Of a stretch of DNA of 64,000 nucleotides, positions 44,977 through 56,128 are shown piece by piece; position 1 is the first letter of the stretch, and every line of letters starts with the position of its first letter. This stretch comes from Staphylococcus devriesei. Lineage in GTDB: Bacteria > Bacillota > Bacilli > Staphylococcales > Staphylococcaceae. The position numbers and the translations under genes were made by a program. The stretch covers positions 19,124 through 83,123 of the forward strand of contig NZ_PPRG01000031.1 of NCBI RefSeq assembly GCF_002902625.1, in the 5' to 3' direction. Under the pieces are notes generated by a model that did not search any database, was not told where the DNA came from, and saw only the letters and a list, made by a program, of their open reading frames with translations.

Positions 44977-46041
44977 ATGAAAAATTTAGTATTACTTGGT
45001 GGCGGTTATGGTAATATGCGCATTATGTCACGCATTCTTCCTGAGGCTTTACCGGAAGACTATACATTAACTTTAATTGATCGCATGCCTTTCCATGGAC
45101 TAAAACCTGAGTTTTATGCGCTAGCTGCGGGCACAAAATCTGATAGTGATGTACGTATGAATTTCCCAGATTTTGAACGTATTAACACTATTTATGGTGA
45201 GATTAGCGACATTGACTTAGATGCTCAAATCGTTTCAGTTGGAAATACTAAAGTTGATTATGATGAATTAGTTATTGGTTTAGGTTGTGAAGACAAATAT
45301 CATAATGTTCCTGGCGCGGAAGAATACACACATAGTATTCAGACATTATCTAAAGCACGTGAGACCTTCCATAGTATTAGTGAATTACCAAGTGGCGCTA
45401 GCGTGGGTATTGTTGGTGCTGGGTTAAGCGGCATTGAACTAGCTAGTGAATTACGTGAAAGCCGTGAAGATCTAGAAGTGATCTTGTATGATCGAGGCGA
45501 GCGAATTTTAAGAAATTTCCCTGAAAAGTTAAGTAATTATATTGCGAAATGGTTCCGTGAAAATAAAGTTAAAGTTGTACCGAACTCACTTATAGACAGA
45601 GTAGAGCCGGGTAAAATCTACAACAATGGTATACCTGAAGATGTAGACCTAGTCGTCTGGACTGCCGGTATTCAACCGGTTGAAGTGGTAAGGCACTTAC
45701 CTATCGATATTAATCGTAGTGGTCGCGTAATTATCAACCAGTATCATCAAGTACCTACATATAAAAACGTCTATGTCGTAGGCGATTGTGCTGACTTACC
45801 TCATGCGCCAAGTGCTCAATTAGCCGAGTTACAAGGCGATCAAATTGCTGACGTACTAAAAAAACAATGGAATAATGAATCATTACCAGAAAAGATGCCT
45901 GAACTTAAAGTGCAAGGCTTCTTAGGTTCGCTTGGTGAGAAGAAAGGCTTTGCCTATATTATGGATCGCACCGTTACAGGCCGTTTAGCTCATATTCTCA
46001 AATCAGGCGTACTATGGTTATATAAATATCATAACGGTTAA
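44977..46041 (+). CDS. NDH-2-like NAD(P)/FAD oxidoreductase (YutJ-type)
   Basis: 354 residues, shorter than Ndh. FAD fold VLLGGGYGNMRIM, NAD(P) fold VGIVGAGLSGIELASEL and the FAD-binding YVVGDCADLPHA place it with type II NADH dehydrogenase-like proteins; Bacillus YutJ is the counterpart in the same yuzB neighbourhood. The FAD motif is GGGYGN rather than GAGYAG. Electron acceptor unknown; the absence of the longer amphipathic C-terminus of Ndh suggests looser membrane association. Confidence 0.85.
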   Translation: MKNLVLLGGGYGNMRIMSRILPEALPEDYTLTLIDRMPFHGLKPEFYALAAGTKSDSDVRMNFPDFERINTIYGEISDIDLDAQIVSVGNTKVDYDELVIGLGCEDKYHNVPGAEEYTHSIQTLSKARETFHSISELPSGASVGIVGAGLSGIELASELRESREDLEVILYDRGERILRNFPEKLSNYIAKWFRENKVKVVPNSLIDRVEPGKIYNNGIPEDVDLVVWTAGIQPVEVVRHLPIDINRSGRVIINQYHQVPTYKNVYVVGDCADLPHAPSAQLAELQGDQIADVLKKQWNNESLPEKMPELKVQGFLGSLGEKKGFAYIMDRTVTGRLAHILKSGVLWLYKYHNG

Positions 46042-46080
46042 AGTATATTAATATAATTAGCCATTTAATGAAATGGTAAA

Positions 46081-46204
46081 AGCGAGGTCTAGATAGAATA
46101 ACTAAGATTTACCTACTTACATTGTTACTCAAATAATGCTGTAAGATAGAGTGTTTAAATGCTCTTTTAGGTTTAAAATCAAGGTCAAACTGTCTAGCCT
46201 CGCT
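46081..46204. terminator. inverted repeat with long loop between converging genes
   Basis: AGCGAGGTCTAGA (46081-46093) and TCTAGCCTCGCT (46193-46204) are complementary but about 100 bases apart. A-rich and T-rich flanks suit a bidirectional terminator; the long insert is unusual. Confidence 0.5.
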
Positions 46205-46218
46205 ATTTTGATCATTAT

Positions 46219-46551
46219 TTATTTATTTTCATTATTCGCAAAATGTTTATCTACAAAGTTGGTTAATTGCTTTGTCTGAATATATCCATCTGCCACATAT
46301 TCATCATTCATTGTGATTAATGGATAAAACAATTCATCTTCTTCTAATTGCTCAATATAGTGTTGATCATGGTCGCTAAGATTTTCAGTTTGATTTTGAA
46401 AATCGATATACGTATATTCAAATTGAATATCTGGATATTTTCTTTCTAATAAAGGTTGAATCCATTCAAACGTATTTCTAGATGTTGGTGCATTCACACA
46501 GCTGGCACAGACCACATCAGCTCCATATACTACTACACTCACTTTAGTCAT
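46219..46551 (-). CDS. YuzD-family protein (DUF1462)
   Basis: 110 residues from the ATG at 46551 (MTKVSVVVYGADVVCASCV), seven bases after GGGGGA. Thioredoxin-like fold with a CxxC-type site near the N-terminus (VVCASCVNAP) and VITL-like MNDEYVADGYIQ near the end. It is divergent from nfu and next to the Fe-S genes, as in Bacillus (yuzD-yutI). Likely a redox or glutaredoxin-like accessory; function unproven. Confidence 0.8.
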   Translation of the reverse strand: MTKVSVVVYGADVVCASCVNAPTSRNTFEWIQPLLERKYPDIQFEYTYIDFQNQTENLSDHDQHYIEQLEEDELFYPLITMNDEYVADGYIQTKQLTNFVDKHFANNENK

Positions 46552-46654
46552 ACTCAAATCCCCCATCTTGTTTTATAGATTTTTCTTACTTTATCTATTA
46601 TAATAAATAAATAATGGAATTATGAAGTAATATACTTGAAAGGAGACATATCTC

Positions 46655-46897
46655 ATGCCTACTGAGAATGCAACAATGTTTGATCAAGTAGCTGAAGTTA
46701 TTGAACGTTTACGTCCATTTTTATTACGTGACGGCGGAGACTGTACATTAATAGATGTTGAAGACGGCATCGTTAAATTACAATTACACGGAGCTTGTGG
46801 TACTTGTCCAAGCTCAACAATCACATTAAAAGCTGGTATTGAACGCGCACTACATGAAGAAGTTCCAGGCGTTATTGAAGTAGAACAAGTCTTCTAA
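46655..46897 (+). CDS. nfu: Nfu-type Fe-S carrier
   Basis: 80 residues, a stand-alone NifU C-terminal domain with the cluster-binding CxxC in [18 protein letters not shown]. It receives clusters from the Suf scaffold and delivers them to targets such as aconitase in S. aureus. A strong terminator follows. Divergent from the YuzD-family gene across about 100 bases. Confidence 0.92.
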   Translation: MPTENATMFDQVAEVIERLRPFLLRDGGDCTLIDVEDGIVKLQLHGACGTCPSSTITLKAGIERALHEEVPGVIEVEQVF

Positions 46898-46933
46898 GCG
46901 TCTCGTATTATATATTTATGGTAAGACTAATAA

Positions 46934-46970
46934 GACTCCTATCAAAGCAACTCGTACTTTGATGGGAGTC
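46934..46970 (+). terminator. terminator of nfu
   Basis: GACTCCTATCAAAG / CTTTGATGGGAGTC hairpin followed by ATTTTAT. Confidence 0.88.
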
Positions 46971-47014
46971 ATTTTATATTTCATATTTCTAATATAATAC
47001 TTTATATTAAAATC

Positions 47015-47175
47015 TGAGAGTGAGACGACAAAATCTAGAGAGTGAGACAGAAATATAGGGAGTGGGACAGAAATCTAATGTAATTTCAAAGATTTCGTCG
47101 TCCCACCCCGGCAAGGTTGGCTAGAAATGAAGAAAGTGAAGCTCGAACGCATCTTCATTTCAGACAACTACTGCC
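47015..47175. repeat. staphylococcal intergenic double-hairpin repeat, copy 2, with tandem lead-in
   Basis: Bases 47064-47175 repeat 37379-37490 with few changes: GGGACAGAAATCTAATG...GATTTCGTCGTCCCA forms a first stem, the CCCCGGCAAGG block follows, then a GAAATGAAG...CTTCATTTC stem. Before it, the phrase GAGTGAGAC(A/G)... recurs at about 47018, 47038 and 47060, as if the left end had been duplicated. Confidence 0.8.
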
Positions 47176-47184
47176 ATAACTAAA

Positions 47185-47227
47185 GGCTGAACCATTTTTT
47201 ATATTAATGGCTCAGCCTCAGTTTTTT
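47185..47227. terminator. terminator at the end of the dlt operon
   Basis: GGCTGAACCATT / AATGGCTCAGCC arms. The better T-run (T6 at 47222-47227) is on the plus strand; on the minus strand only TTTAGTT follows. Confidence 0.65.
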
Positions 47228-47231
47228 ATTG

Positions 47232-48637
<1,406 letters not shown>

Positions 48638-48649
48638 TTATAACTCCTT

Positions 48650-49864
48650 TTATATTAATTTTCCTGAAAAGATTAAAAATCCAAATGCTACAAAATGGAA
48701 TGTGATGATGATACTTAAAGCTGTAGTAAAACCATTTTGCCAACGAGCTGGATGTTTCTTTCTCCAACGTTCATAGTATCCATAACCAATAAACATGAGG
48801 CCATGATAGATACCGTATACAATATAGAATAACTCTAGACCATGCCATACACCCATGATGAAAAAGTTTAACAAGAATGCGAAATTAGACATCGCAAACT
48901 GACTTTTCATTAATTTCTTACGGGACATATAGAAGAGCGTACGCATATAGATACAATCTCTAAACCAGAATGATAATGACATATGCCATCTATTCCAGAA
49001 ATCTTTAATGTTACGGGCTTTAAATGGTTGTTTAAAGTTTGGAGGCGTATTAATACCATAAAGATAACTAATCGCTACCGCAAATAAACTGTAACCTGCA
49101 AAATCAAAGAATAAATAGAAACTATAAGCATACATATATAACCACTTATGTGTAAAACCATGTAAATCCATTAGTAATGGATGAATTGCGTATGAATTAA
49201 TCAGATAAGCGAGAATATATTTGTAAAGGAAACCAAGCATAATCATATGAATTGCTTTAGCTACTAGTACTCTATATTGTTCTCTTGTAGGCACTTTTTT
49301 ATCGTCTTTAACAAAACGTTTGTATCGATCAATCGGTCCAGAAGACACGGTTGGGAAGAAAGAAATAAATTGAAATAACTTACCTACTTTAATTTCTTTT
49401 ATTGAACCATCTCTAATTTCCATGATAAGTTGAACGCTTTTAAATGTAACATATGAAATACCTAAGAAACCTACAAATTCAATCAATTTATGTTCATGGA
49501 AGTGAATTTGATGTCCACCTAACCATGAACTCTGTAAAATTTTAACAATTGCTAATGGCAAGATAGATAATACCATAACAATAACAAATTTACTGAATGT
49601 ATTATTTTTTTGTCTTGAATGATAATAACCCATAATAAGTGCTACTTGCCAAATCAGATAAATAACAAAACATAGTAGCTGAATACTCAAGTATTTATTA
49701 TCAAATAGATTGTGTTTATCTGATGAAAAAATAATGACTATCATAATTGCTGTACTTATACCGTTATAGATATAACTTCGCTTACCTAGAAATCCGAGTA
49801 TGATAACTGGTAAAAGTACTATAAAAGCAACTAAGAAGAAGGTAAACGTGCCATAAGGAATCAT
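48650..49864 (-). CDS. dltB: MBOAT D-alanyl transferase DltB
   Basis: 404 residues with about 11 membrane helices. The MBOAT catalytic His lies in [18 protein letters not shown]. It moves D-alanine from DltC across the membrane, now thought to be via the DltX tyrosine. The ATG overlaps the dltA stop (ATGA). Confidence 0.95.
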   Translation of the reverse strand: MIPYGTFTFFLVAFIVLLPVIILGFLGKRSYIYNGISTAIMIVIIFSSDKHNLFDNKYLSIQLLCFVIYLIWQVALIMGYYHSRQKNNTFSKFVIVMVLSILPLAIVKILQSSWLGGHQIHFHEHKLIEFVGFLGISYVTFKSVQLIMEIRDGSIKEIKVGKLFQFISFFPTVSSGPIDRYKRFVKDDKKVPTREQYRVLVAKAIHMIMLGFLYKYILAYLINSYAIHPLLMDLHGFTHKWLYMYAYSFYLFFDFAGYSLFAVAISYLYGINTPPNFKQPFKARNIKDFWNRWHMSLSFWFRDCIYMRTLFYMSRKKLMKSQFAMSNFAFLLNFFIMGVWHGLELFYIVYGIYHGLMFIGYGYYERWRKKHPARWQNGFTTALSIIITFHFVAFGFLIFSGKLI

Positions 49865-51318
49865 GCGTTAATATCCTCAGCTACTTGTTTACGATCAAGC
49901 TTTCCGTTTGAAGTTAGTGGAAGTTGTTCCATCCAAACAAATTTTCTTGGAATCATATATTCTGGTAAGCGAGATTTAAGTTCGGATTTAATTTGTCTAG
50001 TCATTTCTAAGTCATCTTTAACTTCTTCAGTAGGAACAATTGCACCTACTAAGTGAACAACTTTATTATTTTTATAAATTGGTACGACGATTGTTTCTCG
50101 TACATATTGTGATTGTCTAAGTTGTGTTTCAATTTCTTCAAGCTCCATACGGTAGCCGTTAAATTTAATTTGGAAATCGATACGTCCTTGAATAAACCAA
50201 TGGCCATCCTTTTCAATAGCTTTATCACCTGTATGATAAAGTCGAATACCATCTTCAAAGTTAAATACCGCTTCGGTTTTAGCTTTATTATTTAAATACC
50301 CTAGGCTAACACTGTTACCTTTAATGATAAGTTCTCCCTCATCTGTTGTAGATAACGTCGTGTTAGGTCGAGCTACGCCCACTGGTAATGGGTTATAAGT
50401 TTCAATGATGTCTTGCGTGATTTTAACACTAGTTACAGCCACAGTCGCTTCAGTCGGACCATAAGTATTATAAACCACGGCTTTAGGATATCTGTCTAAT
50501 AACGCTTTAGCTGTTCTATGTGGCAAGATTTCTCCACAGAAGAAGAAGTGATTTAAACTTGGATATGCGCTTTCATTAAGGTTTGGAAGCATTAAACACA
50601 TTTCCATAAATGACGGTGTTGATACCCAGGCATTTATTGGTGTATTAACTAACATGTCATTTAATAATTTAGGTTTATTAATCATATCTTTATCTACTAA
50701 GTTTAAAGTGCCGCCAGATGTTAAACATGGATAGATTGCCATCACTGATAAGTCAAATGAAAATGGTGCTTGGTTAAGCCACTCTTGTGGTTCATTAGAT
50801 TCATTTAATGAGACCATCCATTCTGCAAACTCTACTAAACTAGCATATTCAATTTGAACACCTTTAGGCTCTCCAGTAGATCCTGATGTAAAAATAGTAT
50901 ATACCACGTTTGTAAGCGCCATTTGATTATCAAATACCGTTGGATATTCTGACTGTTGAATATCTTGAATAGTGATTTCTTTAGCATCATGATTAGTTAT
51001 CGATGTTTCAGTTGTGTTCAAAATAAATTCTGGCTCTACTTGCTTGATAATCATATGAACCCGATCAGTTGGAACCGACGTATCAATTGGTACATAGCCA
51101 CAACCGGCTTTAATCGCACCTATCATCCCCACTATCATATAGGGTGACATATGACCATATAGCACTAGAGGTTTTTGAGTATCTTGTAGTAAATGTGCTA
51201 ATTTACTTGATTCGTCTATTAATTGTTGATACGTTAATTCATCGTCTTTATGTCTAATTGCAATACGATCAGGATAGTTTTGACTAAAGTCATTTATTAA
51301 ATTTATGATGTCTGACAT
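49861..51318 (-). CDS. dltA: D-alanine--D-alanyl carrier protein ligase
   Basis: 485 residues, ANL-family adenylating enzyme. P-loop [14 protein letters not shown], hinge YHTGDKA, and the catalytic Lys near the C-terminus in [11 protein letters not shown]. It activates D-alanine with ATP and loads it on DltC. AAGGAG precedes the ATG; dltX ends 14 bases upstream. Confidence 0.96.
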   Translation of the reverse strand: MSDIINLINDFSQNYPDRIAIRHKDDELTYQQLIDESSKLAHLLQDTQKPLVLYGHMSPYMIVGMIGAIKAGCGYVPIDTSVPTDRVHMIIKQVEPEFILNTTETSITNHDAKEITIQDIQQSEYPTVFDNQMALTNVVYTIFTSGSTGEPKGVQIEYASLVEFAEWMVSLNESNEPQEWLNQAPFSFDLSVMAIYPCLTSGGTLNLVDKDMINKPKLLNDMLVNTPINAWVSTPSFMEMCLMLPNLNESAYPSLNHFFFCGEILPHRTAKALLDRYPKAVVYNTYGPTEATVAVTSVKITQDIIETYNPLPVGVARPNTTLSTTDEGELIIKGNSVSLGYLNNKAKTEAVFNFEDGIRLYHTGDKAIEKDGHWFIQGRIDFQIKFNGYRMELEEIETQLRQSQYVRETIVVPIYKNNKVVHLVGAIVPTEEVKDDLEMTRQIKSELKSRLPEYMIPRKFVWMEQLPLTSNGKLDRKQVAEDINA

Positions 51319-51332
51319 AATTTGACTCCTTA

Positions 51333-51482
51333 TTAGAATTCGTTATATATGAAATTATTATGTGTATCGCCGGATCCATAAATAAGATACAACGCAATAA
51401 ATATAGCTAAATATAGTAGGGTTAATAAATATGGTTTAGCTTTTTCGAAAAACAGCATTGCTTTGTTATTATTTTCTTTCAA
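51333..51482 (-). CDS. dltX: DltX, short membrane peptide of the dlt operon
   Basis: 49 residues, too short for usual gene calling. It starts with TTG at 51482, ten bases after GAGGTG. One membrane helix (about residues 18-35, [14 protein letters not shown]) is followed by an outside tail ending FIYNEF. This C-terminal motif is the conserved acyl motif of DltX, whose Tyr is proposed to carry D-alanine between DltB and DltD. It is the first gene of dltXABCD, the usual place. Confidence 0.92.
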   Translation of the reverse strand: MKENNNKAMLFFEKAKPYLLTLLYLAIFIALYLIYGSGDTHNNFIYNEF

Positions 51483-51827
51483 TGCAAAATTGCACCTCAC
51501 TATCATTTTCTAGCGTATGAATTTTCACGTTCTTAGAAAGTTTGATTTTCTAGAAGGTATTGTAAAACAAAGTTTTTAAATACAAATTTTATATTTTATT
51601 TTTACACCTTATTATAAGCAATACCTATTTCTATGGCAAATTAAATTTTAGAAAAGTTTATACAGAGTCACTTAAAATTGTTGTCAATTACTATTGTTGC
51701 AAGCACTAACTCCAAATATAATTTCTTGTTTTACCACTTTATTGATATTCATTATATTATTACTTATTCGTCCACATCACAATGACATAGCGCATAACAA
51801 AACTGTTAGTTGAACTAAGATAGAAAA
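51483..51827. other. upstream region of the dlt operon, no gene
   Basis: AT-rich, no convincing open frame. It must hold the dlt promoter; the repeated TTCTAGAAA/TTTCTAAGAA elements around 51515-51555 are the only structure I notice. In S. aureus dlt is controlled by GraRS and others, but I cannot point to their sites. Confidence 0.5.
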
Positions 51828-51875
51828 AACTTCTCATTGTTTTAGATGGAATATCTACCACTACAATAAGAAGTT
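51828..51875 (-). terminator. terminator of the hydroxyacid dehydrogenase unit
   Basis: AACTTCTCATTGT / ACAATAAGAAGTT with T6 on the minus strand. Confidence 0.85.
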
Positions 51876-51885
51876 ACTTGAATAA

Positions 51886-52851
51886 CTATTTAGTTTCAAC
51901 AGGCGTTTCAGGGGCTTTCCCTTGAAGAACAGCTTTAATATTGTCTACACATAATTGAATCATGCGATCTCTTGTCACTACCGATGCGCTACCAATATGT
52001 GGCAATATTACAACATTTTGCATTTTGAGTAATGGATGGTCGAGACGTACAGGTTCTTCTCGCAATACATCAAGTCCACAACCACCAATTTCATTATTAT
52101 TCAAAGCGTTAACTAAAGCTTCCTCGTCTACGATTGCCCCACGACCAATATTGATAAAGATGGCATCTTTTTTCATTTTTGAAAATGCTTTTTCATCGAA
52201 TTTATTAGCCGTTTCTGACGTTAAAGGAGCCGTACAAATTACAAAATCGCTACGTTCTAACAGTTCATCAAACGAGACATATTGTGCATTTAGCTGACGT
52301 TCAGCATCTCCATGTCTTGAACGATTATGGTAGAGAATTGTAGTATTAAAACCTTGAAGTCTGCGCGCAAAACTTCTCCCAATATCGCCCATACCATAAA
52401 TACCTAGAGTCGAACCATGAACATCCTTTCCGGATAATAAATACGGTCCCCAACTTTTCCATTGGCCATTTTGCACATATTGTTGTGCCTCAATAATACG
52501 ACGCGCAACCGTTAACATTAATGTAAATCCTAATTCCGCAGTTGTTTCCGTTAACACGTTGGGTGTATTAGTAATTACGATCCCATTTCGATTAGCTAAT
52601 GCTACATCAATATTGTCGTAACCTACTGCCATATTAGCGATAATTTTAACATTCTTCGCATGCTCAATGCTTTCTTTATCAATTTTTTCACTTAAAGTAA
52701 TAAAACACGCTTCGGCATCTTCTAATTCTGTTAAAAATTGTGCCCGAGGCATAGGTTCAAATTCATCATCCCACATGTGAACGTCACCTAATTGTTCTAA
52801 TTGCTCGATAAATTGATCAGGTATTTTTCGTGTGACTAATATCTTTCCCAT
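51886..52851 (-). CDS. D-2-hydroxyacid dehydrogenase (glyoxylate/hydroxypyruvate reductase-like)
   Basis: 321 residues. NAD(P)-binding domain with LGIYGMGDIGRSFARRL, the catalytic Arg region INIGRGAIVDEEALVNAL, Glu in EEPVRLDHPLL and His in ILPHIGSASV. This triad defines the family. The closest type is glyoxylate/hydroxypyruvate reductase, but the substrate cannot be fixed. It lies 20 bases after the HAD gene in the same direction, likely one transcript with it and yutE. Confidence 0.9.
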   Translation of the reverse strand: MGKILVTRKIPDQFIEQLEQLGDVHMWDDEFEPMPRAQFLTELEDAEACFITLSEKIDKESIEHAKNVKIIANMAVGYDNIDVALANRNGIVITNTPNVLTETTAELGFTLMLTVARRIIEAQQYVQNGQWKSWGPYLLSGKDVHGSTLGIYGMGDIGRSFARRLQGFNTTILYHNRSRHGDAERQLNAQYVSFDELLERSDFVICTAPLTSETANKFDEKAFSKMKKDAIFINIGRGAIVDEEALVNALNNNEIGGCGLDVLREEPVRLDHPLLKMQNVVILPHIGSASVVTRDRMIQLCVDNIKAVLQGKAPETPVETK

Positions 52852-52871
52852 AAAAGCGTCACCCCTTTGAT

Positions 52872-53660
52872 TTATTCTAATACTTTTTCTAATTCAGAAA
52901 TAGCTACATTTAAATCTTTAAATGAATATGTTGGTTGCTTGTCTTTTTCTAATAGTTCTTCATATGATGTAACACCAGTTTGAACGTGAATCGTATCGAC
53001 GCCTACATTCATTCCAGACATAATATCTGTATCGTACAAATCACCGACCATGGCTACGTCAGATTTATCTAATTTCAAAATATCTAATGCAATATCCATG
53101 ATAACCGGTTCTGGTTTACCAATGAATTGTGGTGCTTGACCAGTTGAAACACTTACTACACTAGTAATAGCGCCGTTACCTGGTAAGAAACCACGTTCTT
53201 TAGGAATTGAAACATCTGGATTAGTAGAAATAAATCGTGCGCCTTTACGAACTGCTAACGTTGCTACTGCTAATTTTTCGTAAGTAACTTGTTCATCCAA
53301 TCCAATAACGACGTAATCTACATTCTCATCATCTTTAACGGTTAAACCTGCTTCAGTCAATGCTGTTCTTAAGCCACTACCCCCTAACATATAAACTGTC
53401 GCATCGCTTTGTTCTTGAGCGATAAAGTTAGCCGTTGCTAAGGCAGATGTTACTACTTCATCAGGTTTCGCATCAATATGCATCTCTTTTAATTTTTGAG
53501 TTACTTCCTCAGGTGTTTTAGTAGAATTATTTGTAACATATAAGTGAGGGATATTATTGTTATTTAAATAATCGATAAATTGTGCTGCGCCATCAATTTC
53601 ATCTGTGCCTAAATACATTGTTCCATCTAAATCGATTAAATAACCTTTGTAATTTTTCAT
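52872..53660 (-). CDS. HAD-IIA phosphatase (NagD/YutF-like)
   Basis: 262 residues with motif [12 protein letters not shown], motif [10 protein letters not shown], a C2-type cap and motif [15 protein letters not shown]. The family hydrolyses small sugar or nucleotide phosphates; Bacillus YutF is the counterpart in the same gene neighbourhood. Overlaps the upstream gene by one base. Confidence 0.9.
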   Translation of the reverse strand: MKNYKGYLIDLDGTMYLGTDEIDGAAQFIDYLNNNNIPHLYVTNNSTKTPEEVTQKLKEMHIDAKPDEVVTSALATANFIAQEQSDATVYMLGGSGLRTALTEAGLTVKDDENVDYVVIGLDEQVTYEKLAVATLAVRKGARFISTNPDVSIPKERGFLPGNGAITSVVSVSTGQAPQFIGKPEPVIMDIALDILKLDKSDVAMVGDLYDTDIMSGMNVGVDTIHVQTGVTSYEELLEKDKQPTYSFKDLNVAISELEKVLE

Positions 53661-54103
53661 TACTTATTTTCTCCTTTTCCAAAAGCAGTAAATGGAACAC
53701 TCTCTTTCTCAAGAAATTGAATTACTTCTTGAATAAATTGTTTATAATAAGGGAGCGTCTTATCGAAGAGTGGTCGAATAACGTTATTATCAAGTTCAGT
53801 ATAATTGTGAGCAAACTGTTTTCTAACTTCTACAGTTTCATTGATATGTTGTTGCGTTTCTTTAGTAATAACACCTTCTAACTCTAAGATATCAATTACA
53901 TCTTTATAATTTCCAGGGTCTCTTAGTATAAAACCATCAATAATCATATTGCCAATATCTACTGAAGATTCAATTAACATCTGCGCAATACGTTCAAATG
54001 CATAATGGTTAGCTTTGTGCTCTTCATAATCTTTAGTTAACTGGTTCAAATATTCAAGTTTTAACGTTAGTTTATCTTTATCTACAAAATACATGTCTGT
54101 CAC
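53660..54103 (-). CDS. HepT-like DUF86 protein (YutE-type)
   Basis: 147 residues, all-helical DUF86/HEPN-like fold. The motif RKQFAHNY fits the HEPN RNase signature (R-x4-6-H-Y; here Arg-Lys-Gln-Phe-Ala-His-Asn-Tyr). HepT toxins pair with MntA antitoxins, but no nucleotidyltransferase lies next to it here, and the yutDEF synteny is core, so it is probably a housekeeping DUF86 protein rather than a toxin. Confidence 0.82.
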   Translation of the reverse strand: MTDMYFVDKDKLTLKLEYLNQLTKDYEEHKANHYAFERIAQMLIESSVDIGNMIIDGFILRDPGNYKDVIDILELEGVITKETQQHINETVEVRKQFAHNYTELDNNVIRPLFDKTLPYYKQFIQEVIQFLEKESVPFTAFGKGENK

Positions 54104-54197
54104 CTCTTAATATGTCTATCATATCACAGTTTTGCATAGGTATTCATTTGTCGTTATACTAAATTTAATCACATTAATAGAAAGGGTTTTATCTCTT

Positions 54198-54464
54198 ATG
54201 ATAGATATGTATTTATATGACGATGAGGAACAAAGCCAAGTACAATTTGTAGGCTTCGTAGGCGAACATAGCCGTTACGATTTAATGCTAGTCCAAACTG
54301 ATCGTCATTATGGTAAAACGCTAGTTCTTAATATGCAAACTAATAAATTTGGAATTATAGGAACTGATGATATAGAAGAAGAAGGTTACATTGCCCATAT
54401 TTTAGGTGTAAGCCAAGAAGAAAGCGATGAAATAATTGAATATTTAAACCAAGTAATTCAATAA
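54198..54464 (+). CDS. DUF3055 protein (UPF-type, SAV0927-like)
   Basis: 88 residues from the ATG at 54198 (MIDMYLYDDEEQS). Conserved VGFVGEHSRYDLMLVQT and FGIIGTDDIEEEGYIAHILG. No membrane segment. Function unknown; it is found at this locus beside yutD in staphylococci. Divergent from the yutE-yutF unit. Confidence 0.78.
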   Translation: MIDMYLYDDEEQSQVQFVGFVGEHSRYDLMLVQTDRHYGKTLVLNMQTNKFGIIGTDDIEEEGYIAHILGVSQEESDEIIEYLNQVIQ

Positions 54465-54486
54465 CTTTTATTGCTTTTTATAAATA

Positions 54487-54567
54487 AAAGCTTTTAAACC
54501 TTGAGATTGCACACTGTTGAATGATTATCATATGAATGCTCTAGTCTCTATTTGGTTTAAAAGCTTT
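54487..54567. terminator. bidirectional terminator with long loop
   Basis: AAAGCTTTTAAACC (54487-54500) and GGTTTAAAAGCTTT (54554-54567) are perfect complements with a 53-base insert, between two converging genes. Confidence 0.7.
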
Positions 54568-54576
54568 CTTTATTAT

Positions 54577-54966
54577 TTAGTTGTTATTTTTCACTTCTTG
54601 AATACTAGGTTTGATTTTTACATTCTGTAATTTATCTTCTGTTTCCCCTAATACGAGGTCGTCATTCTCTTGTTCTATTCTCTGTATCTCTTTATCCGAT
54701 AAATGTCTTAATACAAAGTAAGGGCATCCAAAGTTACAATATTCTAAAATGTAATCTTGTATACTTGAGAAACGCTTAGAGATTTCTGCTTTTTTATTAG
54801 CATCTTTATAGAACCCTTTTAAACGTAGTTGATCATATCCGAAATCGCCTACCACATAATCATACTTGTCTAAAATATCTGAGTATCTCGTCGCAAATAA
54901 TTCTTCATCGAAGCAATCTCTATAGTCTTCAATTATTTCAAAATACTGTTGATCTACTTTAATCAT
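54577..54966 (-). CDS. YutD-family protein (DUF1027)
   Basis: 129 residues. DUF1027 core with DQQYFEIIEDYRDCFDEE, YDYVVGDFGYDQLRLKGFY and CNFGCPYFVLR, containing two close cysteines. Cytoplasmic, function unknown. In Bacillus and Staphylococcus it accompanies lipA (yutB), as here, where it follows lipA by about 100 bases. Confidence 0.85.
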   Translation of the reverse strand: MIKVDQQYFEIIEDYRDCFDEELFATRYSDILDKYDYVVGDFGYDQLRLKGFYKDANKKAEISKRFSSIQDYILEYCNFGCPYFVLRHLSDKEIQRIEQENDDLVLGETEDKLQNVKIKPSIQEVKNNN

Positions 54967-55065
54967 AGTTTGTCACCTTTAATTCGTATAATAAAAACTT
55001 AGATCACAACATTTCATATGAAATATGCAACCTAAGCTTTAAAAAGTCAGTTTAAATAAACTATA

Positions 55066-55986
55066 TTAGTTTTGTTGTAATTGTTCTTCGCCTAAACGGT
55101 GTTTTTCTTTAGCGGCTTCATTAACTTGTTCATCTGCATGGTATGAACTACGTACCATTGGTCCAGCTTCACAATGTTTGAAACCTTTATCCATAGCTAC
55201 TTTTCTTAATTTACCAAATTCTAATGGCGTATAGTATTTTTCAACTTTTAAATGCTTACGAGATGGTTGTAAGTATTGGCCAATTGTTAGAATGTCTACA
55301 TCATTCGCACGAAGATCATCCATTGTTTCGTAGATTTCTTCTAAAGTTTCTCCTAAACCAACCATGAAGCTTGATTTAGTAGGAATGTCTGGTTGTAATT
55401 CTTTAGAACGACGTAAAAATTCTAGAGTTCTGTCGTAAGTTGCACGTGCACGAACTCTTGGAGTTAAACGACGTACTGTTTCGATATTGTGGTTTAAGAT
55501 ATCAGGTTTAGAAGCCATTAAAGTTTCAAGCGCTTCATAATCGCCACCCATATCTGATGGTAAAATTTCGATTGTAGTGTATGGATTACGCGCACGTACT
55601 TTACGTACTGTTTCTGCATACACGTTTGAACCTGCATCTCTTAAATCATCACGCGCAACAGCTGTGATAACAACGTGCTTAAGATTCATTAATTCAACTG
55701 ATTCTGCTACACGTTCTGGTTCGTTTAAATCTAATTCATTTGGTAGACCTGTTTTTACTGCACAGAAACGGCAAGCTCTTGTACATACTGCACCTAAAAT
55801 CATAAATGTAGCTGTACGTCTAGCTCCCCAACACTCATGTATATTTGGACATTTTGCTTCTTCGCAAACTGTATGTAGATTTTTTTCGCGCATCATTTTC
55901 TTGAGGCCAATATAGTTTTCGTTCGTGTTAAGCTTAATTTTCAACCAATCTGGTTTACGTAAGATTTCTTCATTTTTAGTAGCCAT
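55066..55986 (-). CDS. lipA: lipoyl synthase
   Basis: Radical-SAM enzyme inserting two sulfurs into octanoyl groups to make lipoate for pyruvate and other 2-oxoacid dehydrogenases and the glycine cleavage system. 306 residues. The auxiliary cluster cysteines Cys41, Cys46 and Cys52 ([12 protein letters not shown]) and the radical-SAM cluster Cys68, Cys72 and Cys75 (CTRACRFC) are all there. The auxiliary cluster is consumed each turnover and refilled by Nfu-type carriers, which links it to nfu at 46.7 kb. Confidence 0.96.
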   Translation of the reverse strand: MATKNEEILRKPDWLKIKLNTNENYIGLKKMMREKNLHTVCEEAKCPNIHECWGARRTATFMILGAVCTRACRFCAVKTGLPNELDLNEPERVAESVELMNLKHVVITAVARDDLRDAGSNVYAETVRKVRARNPYTTIEILPSDMGGDYEALETLMASKPDILNHNIETVRRLTPRVRARATYDRTLEFLRRSKELQPDIPTKSSFMVGLGETLEEIYETMDDLRANDVDILTIGQYLQPSRKHLKVEKYYTPLEFGKLRKVAMDKGFKHCEAGPMVRSSYHADEQVNEAAKEKHRLGEEQLQQN

Positions 55987-56128
55987 AACAACGTATACCC
56001 TCCTGTATAATCTATCTTTACCTATTATAACGAAATTTACATTAAATTAAAATGTAATAACTTATAATTTTCAAACTCTCTTCAATATTCTTTGTCTTAA
56101 TCGCTAATCGTTTTAACAAAACAACATA

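Noticed and set aside
53660..54103. HepT/MntA toxin-antitoxin system
   Set aside because: The HEPN motif is present but no MntA-type nucleotidyltransferase is adjacent, and the neighbourhood is the conserved yut cluster.
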